Source: Pelargonium tetragonum
Lineage: Eukaryota; Streptophyta; Magnoliopsida; Geraniales; Geraniaceae
Assembly: GCA_036897445.1 (NCBI GenBank)
Contig: JAYMTL010000004.1
Location: forward strand, 186,001 to 250,000
Direction: 5' to 3'
Length of the DNA: 64,000 nt
Shown: positions 39,640-52,700 of the stretch, piece by piece
Numbering within the stretch: the stretch's first letter is position 1
How the letters are laid out: each line of letters opens with the position of its first letter
Notes under the pieces: model-generated
The model's database searches: none
Seen by the model: only the letters and a program-made list of their open reading frames with translations
What the model was told of the DNA's origin: nothing
Translations under genes and position numbers: made by a program

Positions 39640-40100
39640 GGAGAGCGGAGGGGTAGTATAGTCATGAGATGAGATAGGTATTATTTAGGTTAAGGCTAGA
39701 GCTACAGAACTATAAGAGCTCATAAGACTCTAAAGAAGGGTATAGGTTTCTCTTACTTGTAGAGTGCTGCGCGATTAGAACCCTTGTTTTTCTTATTTGC
39801 ACTCTTTTATTTAAGAGGTATTTACGGTAAGTAGGGAGTTTTAAGCCACTCATTTAGTTTAGAGAGTTCCTAGTGGGTTTTTTAAAGGAAGTGTATTTAC
39901 AAAGTTTTGCAGTATCATTTCAAGTTAACAAAAGAAAGGGCAGGTATTATCAAGAAGAGTCTAGCTCAGAACAAGGGTACAACTAAGAAAGGTCTAACTA
40001 CAAAGACTTAGAAAGGGATAGGTACTAACGAACTCTTGGGATTCTAAGAACTCCTAACAAATTTGTAAGAACTTCTAATTAGTCAAGGTAACGAAGTTAA
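39640..40100 (+). pseudogene. Lys-rich island with 23-codon basic piece
   Basis: The island contains 39908-39932, a near-exact repeat of 15702-15728. The Lys-rich frame follows at 39940-40011 and reads AGIIKKSLAQNK, then GTTKKGLTTKT and a stop. The AG-I-KK-L pattern aligns with AGTALKKK at 54374-54397. At 40084-40098 lies a 15-mer also found at 14686-14700. No start codon or complete gene is present. This is one of the better members because both DNA words and peptide pattern connect it with other islands. Confidence 0.5.
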
Positions 40101-43100
40101 CTCACTTATGTCATTAGTCTTTTAGGTCCTTTTAGGAAAGAACTCTATGTCTTTTTGGTATGCTTGGGTATTTGAAGTCTAGCAGTGAAATTTTGTTTTC
40201 TCCAAGTAAACTTGCCTTATTTTCGCTTTATTTCCTTAGATGCGTCTGATATACATACGTCTCTAAAAATTTTCTTTCTTTTTTTGAATCCTTAACTAGA
40301 CAATGTCCGGAGTTAGTACCCTTTTTATCATAAGAGTTTTACTACTTAGAAGACTTTTGCTTTTATCTTAAGCGGAATACTTTATTACAAAAGCTTCCCG
40401 AAAGTAGACAGCCTAGGTTAAATAGGATTTTCCAATTCTTATTTATAGAGTTATAGCTTAGATCCAATACTCAATAGTAAGATAAGTTATAGCCTAAACA
40501 ACTTTCCAAATCCAAGAAGTTTCTCTAACACCCCCTTTTATAATAGGATAGGCTTCTTAATACCTAGATTACATAGGAAATCCTTACTTTTTTTAGGACT
40601 AACCCTTTATAGAAGTATACTAAAGACTAAACCTCATGTGTTCTAAAATTATGTATTCCTAACTAGCTAGAGCTGTAGTTTTATATGTAAGCTCTCCTCG
40701 CAAGGTGTCTCCTTACAAAACTTTTTCTTTTAAGTTTGTTACATCTTAATTTTGTAAAACTAACTTGGGATTCTACCTCGAAGCTGAAGGGAGTTTTTTT
40801 AAGGAAAGATAAGATATATAAGCCAGAAAATTGCTGAGCTTTTGCTTTGCCCACCCTTTTCCATCTAAGGAAACCCCCTTAAAATATACTAAAGTTAAGA
40901 ACCCCGAATAGCGGATTCTTTACCCTTTGTCTTTTTGTACTGTATAATTTTTCTGTCAAGTGTACGGGTCCCTTTTCAAACTCTTTTTGGAATTTAGGTA
41001 TGCTTTATCTTAATGGAATTCTATACCCGAAGAGGCCCTTCTTTTCTTTTTTAGAGGTTCCTAAAAAAAGGCAGTAAATAGTAATTAAAAAAGAGAATAT
41101 CATGGAAATTTGTTACTACTAGGATTTTACACTTCTGTACTTTTTGAGGAAAGCCTTGGTAAACGCTTTGATCTAGCTTAGCTTCGTTTTCAGAGAGAAC
41201 TCGTAAATGTATTTTAATTTAAATTGCTCTAAAAAGGAGTGCTCGATTTGTGTTTCTAGAGAGATATTGTAGTGATCTTGTCCAGAGTACTTAATACTCG
41301 AAAGAAATTTATCTAAACAAAGTCTGAAATATTATATACGAGCGGTGGATAGACCAAAAGGGTAATTAAAGCCGTTTGTAAATCTAGACTTCTGAGATAT
41401 ACATAGGCGCCCTTTACTGGCATAGCTTATTGGGGATCTTCTTTTACTTGAAACAAGTCCGACTTTAGTCAAAGCATTTACTCTTTTGATAGAAAGGATT
41501 CACCCATAGGACCCCTCGGGAAAAATTCCTTTGCTTGTGTGAAGTTTATATAGAATATAAGAAAGGAAAAGCACAATTCTGGGAGAGTAAATTACTAAGG
41601 AACAGGACAGATAAGTAGAACAAATTTTGGAAATAACTTACCAAAGCTTCTCGCGGAAAGAGTATCCCTTCTCATTAGATTTTAGAATCTACTGTGACCC
41701 TTGAATTACTAATTAGAAAGATATTCTCTTGTATTCTATAATAGGGTGCTAGCATAGTACTTAGCGGGTTGGAGTTTTTACCTCTTATAAAGAATTATAC
41801 GAGTTAAAAGAGATTCTTAGCAAAAAACCAAAAAAGGATCGCTTATAGGAGGAGTCTCTTTTTCATTTTATATTCCAGACTCAGTTAGAGAATTGTGATT
41901 TCCAATTGAATTTAGTTAATTTTAGAAGATCTATCCTTGGATAACCTTGAGCATTTTTAGAGTTGAAAATCTACATAAAATTTGTTTCTTTCTGAATCTT
42001 AATCCCCAAAAAGACTATAATATGCGGGGGTTTGAACAAGGGAAGGAGTGGACAGCTAACTAAAAGAAGTCCTTTATCCACAAAGGGTCTAAGAGAATCT
42101 AAATTATCTTATTAGAACTTGTGAAGTTTCGAGGAGGGAATTTTAAGTTAAGAAGCTTTGAAACGCCCGCTGAAAAGACTACGCACCCCTCCCCATTAAG
42201 GTCTCCCCTGACTATACAAAACAAGCATGTTCTATAGCTTTAGTTGCTTATCTCGTAGTAAGATAAGAAAAGAGCGAGTCAAGATTGACTTTTTATAAAC
42301 ACAAATTAAGTTGGAACTTATCTGGATCTTTTATATGAGTCTTTTTTAGTTTCATTATATAGCAGTCATAAATTTCTCTTTACCGTCAAAGAGGGAACTC
42401 CTTGAACACTTAGGGTATAGGCCTTTTGGGGTTAGGTCAGAAACGGAACTCTATACTCCAGATACTTAAGTTGACTCTATTTATACCAATATAAAGTTAA
42501 TGTTAAGAGTTTAAAAACTGAAGAAGTATTCAAAGTGAAAGAACCGCTAGAATGTCTATACTTCCTTTTGATTGAGAATTGCAAGTAAAAAAGGATCCCC
42601 TTCTTTAGAATAAGTTCACTAAAAAAAAGAAAAAGCGTAAAGTACAGGAAACTTTAGTTTATTTAACCTTGACTTGCGGGAAAATTAGAGGGTGTTAGGC
42701 CTAGAATTCGCGTACGAGCCTTACGCTTGAATTTGCTTTTGAAATTATATAGGGTCGCTGAGACTAAGGATATCCGGTAACAAGTCGCTTTTTTGATGAG
42801 ATAGGAATTTCTAATGAAATAGAAAAGGAAGACAAATAATGAAGACGAGGCTCTACAAAGCAAGGGGTAGAGACTGCCCATTGACGGCTCCTCGAGTCCT
42901 AGAGCTGTTTAATAAATTCTATGCGCGAATCGGGTTTCATAAAAATATGCAAAATATTCTACTATAGGAAGTAGTAAAGACTCCTTATGTAGTCAGTTTA
43001 AAGCACCCCTATCTCCGTGTTAGAAAAGTATATAAATAAAATATCCCAAACCTCAAGGAGTTCGGATCCGGAAACTAAAAATAAAGAGACCTATGAATCT

Positions 43101-44059
43101 AGATTTTAGCACAATGGACTCACCCTTTCCCTTCTCCTGTCAGCAAGTAAAGTACTATACTGCTTCTATATTCAAAACTGGGATTCTATTTAAATTCTTT
43201 TTCGTAAAGGGTTTTACTTGTTTGCTTTTAATTGACCAAGACGAGGAATACTCCAACTACATCGCCTAATTTTAGAAAGTCACTCCTTGTCGATAAATAG
43301 ATAGAGTATACTGTATGTCCCCGGAATTTTAGAACTATCCAAGATAATATATATAAACCTTATACTGTGCGGAAAGAGTACCTTTATGGCAAGGCTTCGG
43401 CCTAATAGGGCGTGTTTAAGTTTAACTAGTACAAGAAATCCTGGGTTTGAAATTCCATTACAGTGTTCAATATTTGAGTAAAGATCTTGTTACATTTAAA
43501 ACTCCCTTTAAGTTTTCACTTTTTTACTTTCCTTATAAATCTTGCTTTTTGGTTAAATAAAGCCAGGCTAAATAAAATATTCCGGTTATTCCTGCCGTTT
43601 TCCCGAAAGAGGTGAAAGCTTTCTGGTTTCTCGAAGCAAATTAAAGGAATAAGGATCCTTTAAAAAGGAACACTAGTTACTTGTCGTTTCGAATTCTATG
43701 ACAGAATCCAGTTAGAGTCACCCTAAATCTCACTAACTAAATTTCATTCTAGGTATTAGGAAGAGCCCCTAAACTAAAATATCTCCCATTTTTCAAGACA
43801 AAAGGGATTTAGGAGAACTAAAACTTATACTTTAGGGAACTTTGCTTTTGGGACTAACTCCGCTTTCTAATCTAAGCCCAGCTACCCTATCCGCCTTTGA
43901 AATCCATGTAAGTGTATTTATTCAAGTCAAAGTATCCAAAAAGATCCGTCTACACTGCATAGGGAGTCCTATTTGCCTTTACAAAAGTAGTAAGGTCCCA
44001 TCCAGTTTTTATCAAGGTCTCCAGTCTCAAGAATGAACGGGTATTTCTCCTATTTTCAA
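40101..44059. other. Gene-free background
   Basis: No gene is supported. Frames at 42663-42881 (-) and 43842-44036 (+) fit chance. Confidence 0.65.
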
Positions 44060-44155
44060 ATTCTGGTGAGTTTAGTAGAGTCTATAGCTACAAAGACTCC
44101 TTGTTCTAATAAGTCAAAAAAGGGTAAGATAAAAAAGAGCTTACCGGAAGACTAA
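44060..44155 (+). pseudogene. Short Lys-rich piece
   Basis: The words TCTATAGCTACAAAGAC precede a frame at 44111-44155 reading KSKKGKIKKSLPED, then a stop. IKKSL repeats the pattern of IIKKSL at 39946. It is short and judged by eye only. Confidence 0.35.
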
Positions 44156-45090
44156 TTAGTGTAAATGCCCATAGAACGATTGATAGGGAAAGAGAAAACG
44201 GGAAGTCTTTAACAGTATGTAGCTGCTATTTTGTTCTAGTAAGCCATCTTAAAGGAATGGAATAAAACTTAACAGTTTTCCTTATTATTTTGGTAATAGG
44301 TATCTCCTCAAGTTTCAAAGTTTGAAAAGGATTGTAATTCCTGAGCAAAAGGGTTTAGCGAAAAAAGGTAATAGAATCTAATTGAGTTTAGCTTTTACAG
44401 GTACAGGATACAAGTTTACTGGGTTTCTAAAGTCTATTCTTTTCTTAGCTGAAGTCCTTTGCAAGTAGCAAGTAAGTGTAGCTCTGCAGTCCAAGCTCTG
44501 TGTCTTCTGAGGTGTAGTATCCGATAATTTAACTGTATTCAGTGTAATTCCTAACTAGAAAAAAATGTCTACCAGTTTTGCATGGTGGCTAATTTGTAAG
44601 CTTGTAAGCAGGTTCCTGATTGAAAGTGAAAGCTGTCCCTTTGTTGGTTTTGGGAACATTCTTAGAACAGATAATTGTATTAGTTCTTGTGTAGATAACT
44701 CCTTTTCTTTCCAGTACATTCCGTTCCAGTAAGTCAATTCCCTAGTTTTTACCGGTATTTAGCTTCTATTTCTTTGTATTTGAGACTAATTATCCCAAGT
44801 TATTAGCAAGCCCTCTGTGTCACCTATTCTCAAGCAAGGTTTTCTCACTCATGTGTGTATGTCTATTCATTGAACTTTCAAGTATTTCCTTCCCTTACCA
44901 GGTCTCCGGTAGATGAACTTACTCTTTCTACTTCTAAGGTTTTTTCCTCTTTTCATGATAAGAACAAATAAGACAAGAGGGGTTATCCTTTAACCTTAAA
45001 TTAACTTAAATTAAAGAGTTGCTTATTATTGTCAGTGTTTTCCTGTATCTGCAGGAAGGGAAGTTCATAAATATAGATAGCCCTATCATA
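44156..45090. other. Gene-free background
   Basis: No gene is supported. The 60-codon frame at 44555-44737 (-) has no recognisable motif. Confidence 0.6.
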
Positions 45091-45159
45091 TCAAGTCAAA
45101 AGGGTATCCGCGTTAAGAAGAAAGCTTTAGCTCGAAAGAAAAAAAGGAATTGTACGTAA
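45091..45159 (+). pseudogene. Short Lys/Arg-rich piece
   Basis: A 22-codon stretch reads SSQKGIRVKKKALARKKK, then RNCT and a stop. The KGI...KKKAL.RKKK order matches the family (KKGIS...KAGTALKKK at 54338-54397). No start is present and the flanks return to background at once. Confidence 0.4.
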
Positions 45160-48100
45160 TTTTCTAAAGGTTAAAAAGGCATTTTTTACAGACCTAAGCA
45201 TCTCGGGGAGGAATTATAAGGGAACCCTCTTAAGAAACAGCAAATACTTAGGGGAAATATATCTAGTTTCTCTACTCTTAACTTGATCAAAGAAGCTTTT
45301 ACAACTAGCTGAAAGAAGTTCCTCTACGAGGCTTGGAACCCGCTTTATTCATTTGAAAGAAGCTGCCTTTCTAATATGAAGGCTATTTCGTCTCGTACCT
45401 TGTTAAATAAATGGGTTTTGACAAGAAGGTAAATAAATTGAACACTCTTTGGATTACTTTATTAAATCCAGGGTACTGTTTAGGAGTCCAAGAAGTTAAG
45501 GGAATCTTTCGTGGGTGTGGGGAACTTTTAAGTATCAAAACGTATCTACCTTGTCGCTAAGAGGCACAATAAATTATTTAATTGAATATGAATCCCTAAT
45601 TTTCATTTTATAAAAAGGAGTCTCTAACGAAAAAGGAAGATAGCTTCTTCTTACTTTCTCTCAAAACTTTTACGTCAAGGAGGTGAATACTCTTCGGTCT
45701 TTTCTTGATAGGTTGTGTCTAGCTTATTCTAAAAGAAGGAATTAAAAAGACTTACGAAAATGCACGGGAAATACGTTAAACGCACAAGCATAAGACAGCC
45801 CCAGGCTAGTTCTATATAAGATTTTCTAGCCTTGTTCAATTTAATCTAGACGCAGCCTCTTTCTCTTTCGAGTTTTTATTTAAGAGTAATCATTCAAAAG
45901 AGATCCCGGTATAAGCTTTAGCCAGTAAGAGTTCAAAAAGGATAAAAGATATAAGGTAAGGGGTTTCCTTACTTTACTTTTTAGTCTAGCTATTTTAACA
46001 AAGGGCACTTAGCCAGGGAATCTACAAAAAGGAAAGAAATCCTATACAAGTACAAGACAAAAAAAGTATCTGAGATACAAAGTCTTGGGTATTACAGGGG
46101 ACTGAGAAGAAGTTTTTGGCATATGATTTTTCCGTTTGAGAGTCCTTTCTTTTATAGGAATCGTTAATTATCGGGTTTTTCAGTTATATAACGTGGATTC
46201 CTTTAATTTGAGGAGCCCTCAACTTGTATTTTTCAGGTATATTAAAAAGCTTAAGACTAATACATGTATATCGCTACTCCTTTTATGCTCTATTGAGGCA
46301 AGGTTTTTTTGATACTATAGTTTTCGTTAAAAAGTATCCGTCAACGATAGCTTTTTTATGACATGCGCTCTGAATTAAGATTTTTGTTACTGTAATATAG
46401 AACAGAGGCTACACCGCTTGCATTGGGGTAAATGAGATAGATTTACAAAGTTTTTGAGCATTTCCTATAGGAGTTGGCTTCGCTGGTACATAGATATTTC
46501 TCATTTTTCTAGGCATTAACCCACAAAATAGGTTCTTAAACAGTAAACAGGTAAGTACTAGTGCTTCAAAGATGTTGAGTAGTAACTAAGAATTTTTTGT
46601 ATCATTCCTTATGCGCTTTTGCTTACCAAAAAGGTCTAAGTCTCTTATGATAAAATTCTTTTTTACTTCATATCATAAGTAAGACTAATGAGCACTTGCT
46701 CTCCTAAATGTAAAATGCTTTTCTTGTAACCCCCTTCCAATCCTGTAAAGATATAACCTATTGTATGTCACTTCTTTAATAAAAAGGGGGCGTGAAAAAG
46801 GAAAAACAACTATAATTTAAGTAGTTAGACCTCTCCTATATACTATACTACGATTTTTCCTCTTTTTCTAAGCAACTAAAGCTCCTTGCAAGTAAAATAG
46901 AATTTTGAATCTCGCTTATTATAGAATGCTGCATTAAAACAAGTTCCCAGATATTTTTGATTAATCTCCAAATTTTTCATTAACAGTAAAATCTACTTTA
47001 GGGCGATATGTAAACTCTGGTTCTTTTTCTATATAAGAATATAAGAAGGGCGGCTCTAAATAATTGAAGTTAATTTCTCAAACAAAATAGAATTTGTAAA
47101 GCTCTATTGAAACAAAGTCAAAGTAAATACCTACGTAAGGGAAGCTGTACAAAAGGTGCGTATAATAAGTTTTTTATCTAAAAACCGAACCAGAAGCGGG
47201 GCACGGAATTTTATATTAGCTAAGATAAATCGTGCACAGTCTTTTGTAGTTGCAATCCCATAGGGTCTAGGAAGCCCTCTTTCTTTTTTCTAGAGGAGCT
47301 CATTTAACTGAAGTACTCCGTTTTGACAAAGGAGTCAAATCCTTATCCTTAAGCGGATGAGATTGAAAACTATAAATATTACGAAAGATTCGGTTAGATT
47401 AAAGACACAAAATTCTTTGCTCTATTATAAAATAGAAAATCTTGCTAGCTTTAGAAAAACCAGATAATTATATAGTGTTCTAAGATTTGAACCCGCGTAT
47501 CCTAGCTAAAGTTTATACGCAATTATAAGCAACTTTCTAATCATCTAAGGAGAACAACAAGGTCAATTTCCAGTATTATGTATTTGCTGCTTTATTCTTT
47601 TGAGCGAGTTACTACGGGTTTACTTATAAAACCTTCTTCTTGAAAAGTTACCGTGAGGAGACCCTTAACTTAATTAAGTATTGCTTACCTACCGTAGCTA
47701 ACGGGAATCTCTAAAACCTGTTATAGGGCCATTATCATGCGCTATATCGATAGTTAGTATACCCGCGTTTGGGACCCTTTTATCTACTTCACATTCTTTT
47801 TTCCAGGAATAGAGTCAAAAATACAAGTCTCACTATATCTAATATAAACCTCGATTTACTTTGGGTATAATATCTAGGTTTCTTCTACACCTTACTTAAG
47901 CCGATTAAATGCCAATGGGTTAATCCGGATAAATTTCTTTTGTATCCTGCCTTTCAAAGCGTTAAGAGGAATATCCCTCTATTTTAGTATGGTATCTGAT
48001 TATAGTGGTTTTCAAATCATATCTAACTGTTAGATTTTAATATCTTAAAATCCCAGCCTCATAGTTTACTTATGTAACCTTAGAACCGAGCTTGAATAAG

Positions 48101-48540
48101 GAATTCAGCCTCCTTTTTTTACAAAATGTGACCTTTTCCGAAGTTTTATAATGCCTTTGGAAACCCCTCCTTTCATTTTTAATGAGTGTAAAAACAAATT
48201 AGTAATACTATATTCTACATCTTTTTGTCTAGTTATTAACCTAAAATACCTAAGGATTGCGCATTAGCTAGTTTTTTACGATGAATACTTCTTTCTATAG
48301 AAATTAAGATAAATAGGGGAGACCCCTCATTTAGCGCCCCGGTTCTTTTAGAGATCCCTCGTTAGCCAATTAGGGCCCGTTTAGCACGCAACTTCTAGGA
48401 GCTCTAATTTCTTTTTCTGTTATACCCACTTCCAGCTTCCAGTTTGGTGGCTTATTGGTTAATGTTATTCTTTCACTTTATTAATAACTTCCGAAACTTC
48501 AGAATCTTAAACGCTTTCACACCTTGAAATTTCCTCAGAT
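45160..48540. other. Gene-free background
   Basis: No gene is supported. A minus-strand GGGTTCAAATC at 47484-47494 is followed by possible 5-bp acceptor pairing (GTTCT with AGAAC), but the D and T stems fail, so no tRNA is called. Confidence 0.65.
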
Positions 48541-48700
48541 CTAGAATAAGACCTTTCTTAGCTTGACTCTGTACCTTATAGGACTTGTTCTTCCTTACCT
48601 GCTTTCCCAAGAGCTATATTATGATCTAGAGGAGTTAGAGATGCTTACCCAATAAGAGAGAGTTAGTAGAAAAACTATAGGATAGCACCAACTTCTTTTG
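48541..48700 (-). pseudogene. Minus-strand Lys-rich piece
   Basis: On the minus strand a frame at 48620-48576 reads IALGKAGKEEQVL, then a stop. In a neighbouring frame KVQSQAKKGLIL follows. The order IAL-K-AGK-(K/E)QV parallels the ALK...KARKKQV piece at 54466-54495. Frames are broken, and this is an inferred decayed family member. Confidence 0.4.
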
Positions 48701-49019
48701 TTTGACTAGCTTCTTTTTGACTTAGTTCACTTGCTTTTAGTTTAGTATTATAGATAGAACACCTTGACACATTATGACCATAAAACCGGATTTCTATTCT
48801 ATTTTTATAAAAGAGTTCGGGAGGTGTGCGCTATCCTTATTTCAAGTTCTGGGGTCTATAAAAAGCAAAGGAATTGCCTTAGGCTCTTCCACGGGGCAGC
48901 CTTGCTAACTTGCTAATTAGGGTACTTTTTCCGGGAATTTTATAAAATATAAGGAGTTCTTTGGATTTATCCGCTATTTAATTAAACTAGAGACAAAGAT
49001 GATGAATTTAGTTTAGTAA

Positions 49020-49191
49020 TAAAGTAATAAGGAGTAAAGCAAGATTAGAATCTTTTGGTGAAGTCTTGTTATACTAAAGGGGTATCTCTCCTAAGAAAGC
49101 GGTTATAGATATTAAGAGTAAGGGTATGAAAAAGCACTTAGATAAAGAAATGAGTTCAGCTACCCTTTTTAAGGTTTCCGGAAGGCTCTAA
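49020..49191 (+). pseudogene. GISPKK-type Lys-rich piece
   Basis: A 36-codon frame at 49081-49191 begins GISPKKAVIDIKSKGMKKHL and ends at TAA. The 15-mer at 49085-49099 is identical to 54342-54356 and differs at one base from the reverse complement of 60161-60175, so the link is seen in DNA as well as peptide. SPKK is a DNA-minor-groove motif known from histone H1 tails, but one motif does not prove function. There is no start codon in context. Confidence 0.5.
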
Positions 49192-49229
49192 CGAAGGGGA
49201 GTCCCTTTATTTTCTAAAAAAACACTTTC

Positions 49230-49350
49230 GACGGGACTTGAACCTACGGGTTTTGGTCAAAAAGGTCTTTGAACCTGTGAATTTAAAAATAGGAACTCCA
49301 GCTTTACCCAAGTTTTTAGGGACTCTTTTCTCCCGATTCGAACCCTTTGT
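49230..49350 (-). other. Two tRNA T-arm-like sites
   Basis: Minus-strand GGTTCAAGTC (49244-49235) and GGTTCGAATC (49344-49335) lie 100 bases apart. At the first, the T-stem could form four of five pairs counting G-U, but no matching acceptor 5' half is found. At the second the stem does not pair. They are best taken as relics or coincidence. Confidence 0.25.
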
Positions 49351-51904
49351 TTTAGCTCATTTTTATGCACTTATTTTAGTGCTCGGGGTTTTCCTTGCCT
49401 TTGAGAAATAGATAGTGGGTTTTAGTTTGCTGGTTTCCTTATGATCCAGTGTAATGCTCCCCTCCCACTCTAGAATTAAGAAAATTAGCTTAGAAGTCGT
49501 TAATTGCTTTAGGAAAAAAGGAATCCGGTTTTAGAATTATATCAAAAAAAAATTGTAAGGCCGTTTAGGATCCCTTTTTCTGCGGTTGAGGTGCCGAGTA
49601 GGTTTTGTTTTTTATCTCGAGCACTTTTATTATGGAGAGTGATTTTCTCCAGATGTGTAAGATAATCTTTCTTATTTATTTCCTTATTTCTAATATTTCT
49701 GGGATATTTTGGGAATTCTAAAAGATATGAAATATTGACTTTGACTTTAAAGTTAAAGGCTTCAAATGTAGGGGCTCTGACAGGGTTAATTACGAGCACT
49801 CTAAATCTAAAAGGGAATTTTACAGTAGAGTCTTTTCCTTAGATATTCAAAATGACTAGGTAGGAGCAAATCTAGAATATATAAAGAGAACTCTAGGCGA
49901 TTGAGAGCTTCTAAACAAGGGAGCCTTAAGAAGTCAACTTTATTTATAAAGGTTTTCTATTTTCCAGCCGCGGGACTCGTATAGATATCTAGAAAGAAAG
50001 CTTTCTTAATGAATCTTATTTTAGGAATATATAGATCAGGTCTACCCGGACCTCTCTCAACCAAGAAAGAAGAGGAATGATTTAAAGGGTTAAATAGAAA
50101 TCTCCGTCTTGCTTACTTTATATCTCAGCTCCCCCCAATCTAGAATACAAAATAAAAAGTAGGCTTTATATAAGTTTTTTAGGAGCGGGCAAAAGGCCGA
50201 GTAGGGGTCTTTAGGAGAGGGACTAATCTTAGGTATTCCCGTATATTTCAAGATACAAGCAAGGGGCTAAAGTAGAAATTGAATTGCTAGTTTTAAGTAA
50301 TTAAAGGAAGATGCCCTAATGGTTAATAAGCCTAAGCTCTCTATTATATGTTATCCGTTATCTTTCTTTATTACCGAAATGCACTTTATTAAAAAGGCTG
50401 AACAGGTAGACCTTTGAAAGAAAAAAGTAGGTAATATGTATATATTTCGGAAAATGAATAAAACTAAATTTTCTTAAGGAGAGTTTCGCTTAGCCGGAAT
50501 TGGGAGAGGATCCTTTAGCTAAAAAGCGGTTACTGTTGGGAATGACTACTGGACTCAGTATCCCCCTTTCCACACTATTTGAAGCTCTTCTTACTTGACT
50601 TGAAATTATTAGAACCTATCAACCTATTGCCTTAAAAACTAGGTTCAGAACCCAATTAAATAGAAGGAAACCCTAGCTAGTTATAATTCTAATAAATTGA
50701 TCCTAAAAGGAGCTAAAAAGCCTGAATGGACTCTACTTTCGACCTTTCCAACACTGAACTCTTTATCCCACACGCCTGTTTTTGAGAAAGTTTAAGGGTA
50801 TAGCAGCCTAAAAACTGATATTTAATAGTCCGGGAGTACATAAAGGAGACTCCTGGCTTTTTGCCTTTACAAAGTGTTATTTCTTATAAAATGGAAATCG
50901 GATATTCTCTATATCTAATATACTCTTACTTTTGGTTGCTAGAAGTTTACCTAGATCCAGAATATAAGAAAACAGTCCTTACTTCTGCGCTTATTTTAGA
51001 GCTCTCTTATACTATCTGGAATTAGAGACCTAGAGGGAACTGGGAAGTACAAGAGCAAGCCTTCTGGCCACTTTATTTCAACTTTAGGAATACAATATCC
51101 TTAGTAAAGTACTGTCAAAAGGGCGGCTAAGCATAACGAATACTTAATTAGAAAGCGGAATCTCTCTTTTGAGTTAAAACAATATAGTCAAACCCCTGAC
51201 TCATTTTGGGTTGTATCCTGTAAAACCAATGCTTAAAAGAATCCAGTCAACTAAGGAAAAAGCTTTTCTAGGCTCTTCTATCAATTTACACTGAGTAGAG
51301 CTAAGTAGAAATACAAAAATGGGGAATAGCTATATCTCATACCTACTCATTACATAACAAAGTACATTTAACCGAGGAAACTCCAGAACATTTATTATAT
51401 TGCGGGTGTTCTTATTTCTTTTTACATTGAAATTATTCTCTACCCGACCGGGTCTATTTCCGCTTAAAAGGTGTGCTACTAATTGGGTATACCCTAAAGT
51501 TCTTTATTATTTCCTAAAACTCGACTCGTAAAGGTAGGAGTTCTTTTTCTTCTCTTGAAACTCTTTGCCAGTTCCCCATGCTCTTAATACCCCTTTTTGA
51601 TTCCAAACTTGTGCCAGAAACTGGGATTTCTATAAGCCTGTACTTAGATAGAAGAAGGAGAACCCCTTTTTTTTTTCTTTTTAAATAGATACCCAATTTT
51701 CTTTCCAATTTTAGGAAGCACCCTTAATTATTATACATTAAATTATACGCGCGCGAGGTAAACTACAAACAAAAAAGAATAGAAGAATTTAGATAAAGAA
51801 ACTACAGAGTTCTTCAAATAGAGTAAGATATTAAGCGAATTCCTATATAAGTTCTTGCTGACGTTAAGCCGATAGAAATCCCCGAAATCCTGGGTTCAAA
51901 TGTT
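49351..51904. other. Gene-free background
   Basis: No gene is supported. Frames at 49542-49799 (-, 85 codons) and 51514-51708 (-) are chance-like. Confidence 0.65.
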
Positions 51905-52171
51905 ATGTTTTGCTTTTTTTCTTTCTTGTTTTCGATTTTCTTGTTAATTACCATTACCTCTCTTTCTATTACTGTAATTGGTCTTATCAAGTTTCATTGT
52001 CCTCCATTTCTTTTCTTATCAGGGCCTTTATTCATTCTCTTTCAAGTCCGATTTGTCCTTTTTGGTTTCTTTCTCTCTATTTCTCTAATAGGTTTTAAAA
52101 GTAGTATAAGAAGGGCTTATAAGAAACAGGTTCTACCAACTTGTAAAAGACTCGCAATTCTTAAAAAATAG
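51905..52171 (+). other. Hydrophobic open frame of 88 codons, doubtful
   Basis: It starts at ATG directly after a T-arm-like GGGTTCAAAT. Two hydrophobic stretches (about residues 6-30 and 34-66) are followed by a basic end, SSIRRAYKKQVLPTCKRL. Hydrophobic frames arise easily in T-rich DNA, and an overlapping frame at 51910-52098 is equally hydrophobic. I recognise no organellar membrane protein. The basic tail with YKKQV echoes the KKQV of the Lys-rich family, which may be coincidence. There is no usable evidence of expression. Confidence 0.2.
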
Positions 52172-52700
52172 GACTCAACATTTGAATTCCCTATACTTTG
52201 GACTTTAAAATAGAAGCTTGTTTGACTTGCTCTTAATAAGTGAAGTGGGGATTACCTTACCAACCTTATACAAATTGAGTGCTCGATAAGGCCCACAAGA
52301 TAAGATCTTAGACTACTAAGAAAATTCTATATGGACCCTAGAGCAGGAAAACAGCTTAGTTTAGGATCTCCGTTATCCTAGGAAAGCTTTATGAGGGCAA
52401 ATCTCTTTGAACGTACTAATTACTTTAACCTTTCCCTGCAAAATTCTTTTGGGTTTTCGATTGGGAATAAGATCCTTTACTATACTTACTACTGTAGTTA
52501 ATAAAAAGAATCCCATCTAGGAATTTCTACTTGTATACCGCGGGAACCCTTTATAGACTTTATTCCTCAGAAGCTACTTATCCACTTTACTTTCAATTTC
52601 CTGTTATCCATTCTTTAAAAACCTCTTTTATTTACTTAAATTCCTTATTTGAGTCAAAAATGACCTTGTTTTAGTAAAAGAAAATCCCTCTATATTTATA
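52172..52700. other. Gene-free background
   Basis: Nothing can be supported here. Confidence 0.6.

Noticed and set aside
51905-52171. Small organellar membrane subunit (such as an ATP synthase or NADH dehydrogenase subunit)
   Set aside because: Only hydrophobicity supports it; two overlapping frames are equally hydrophobic and no conserved residues of those families are seen.
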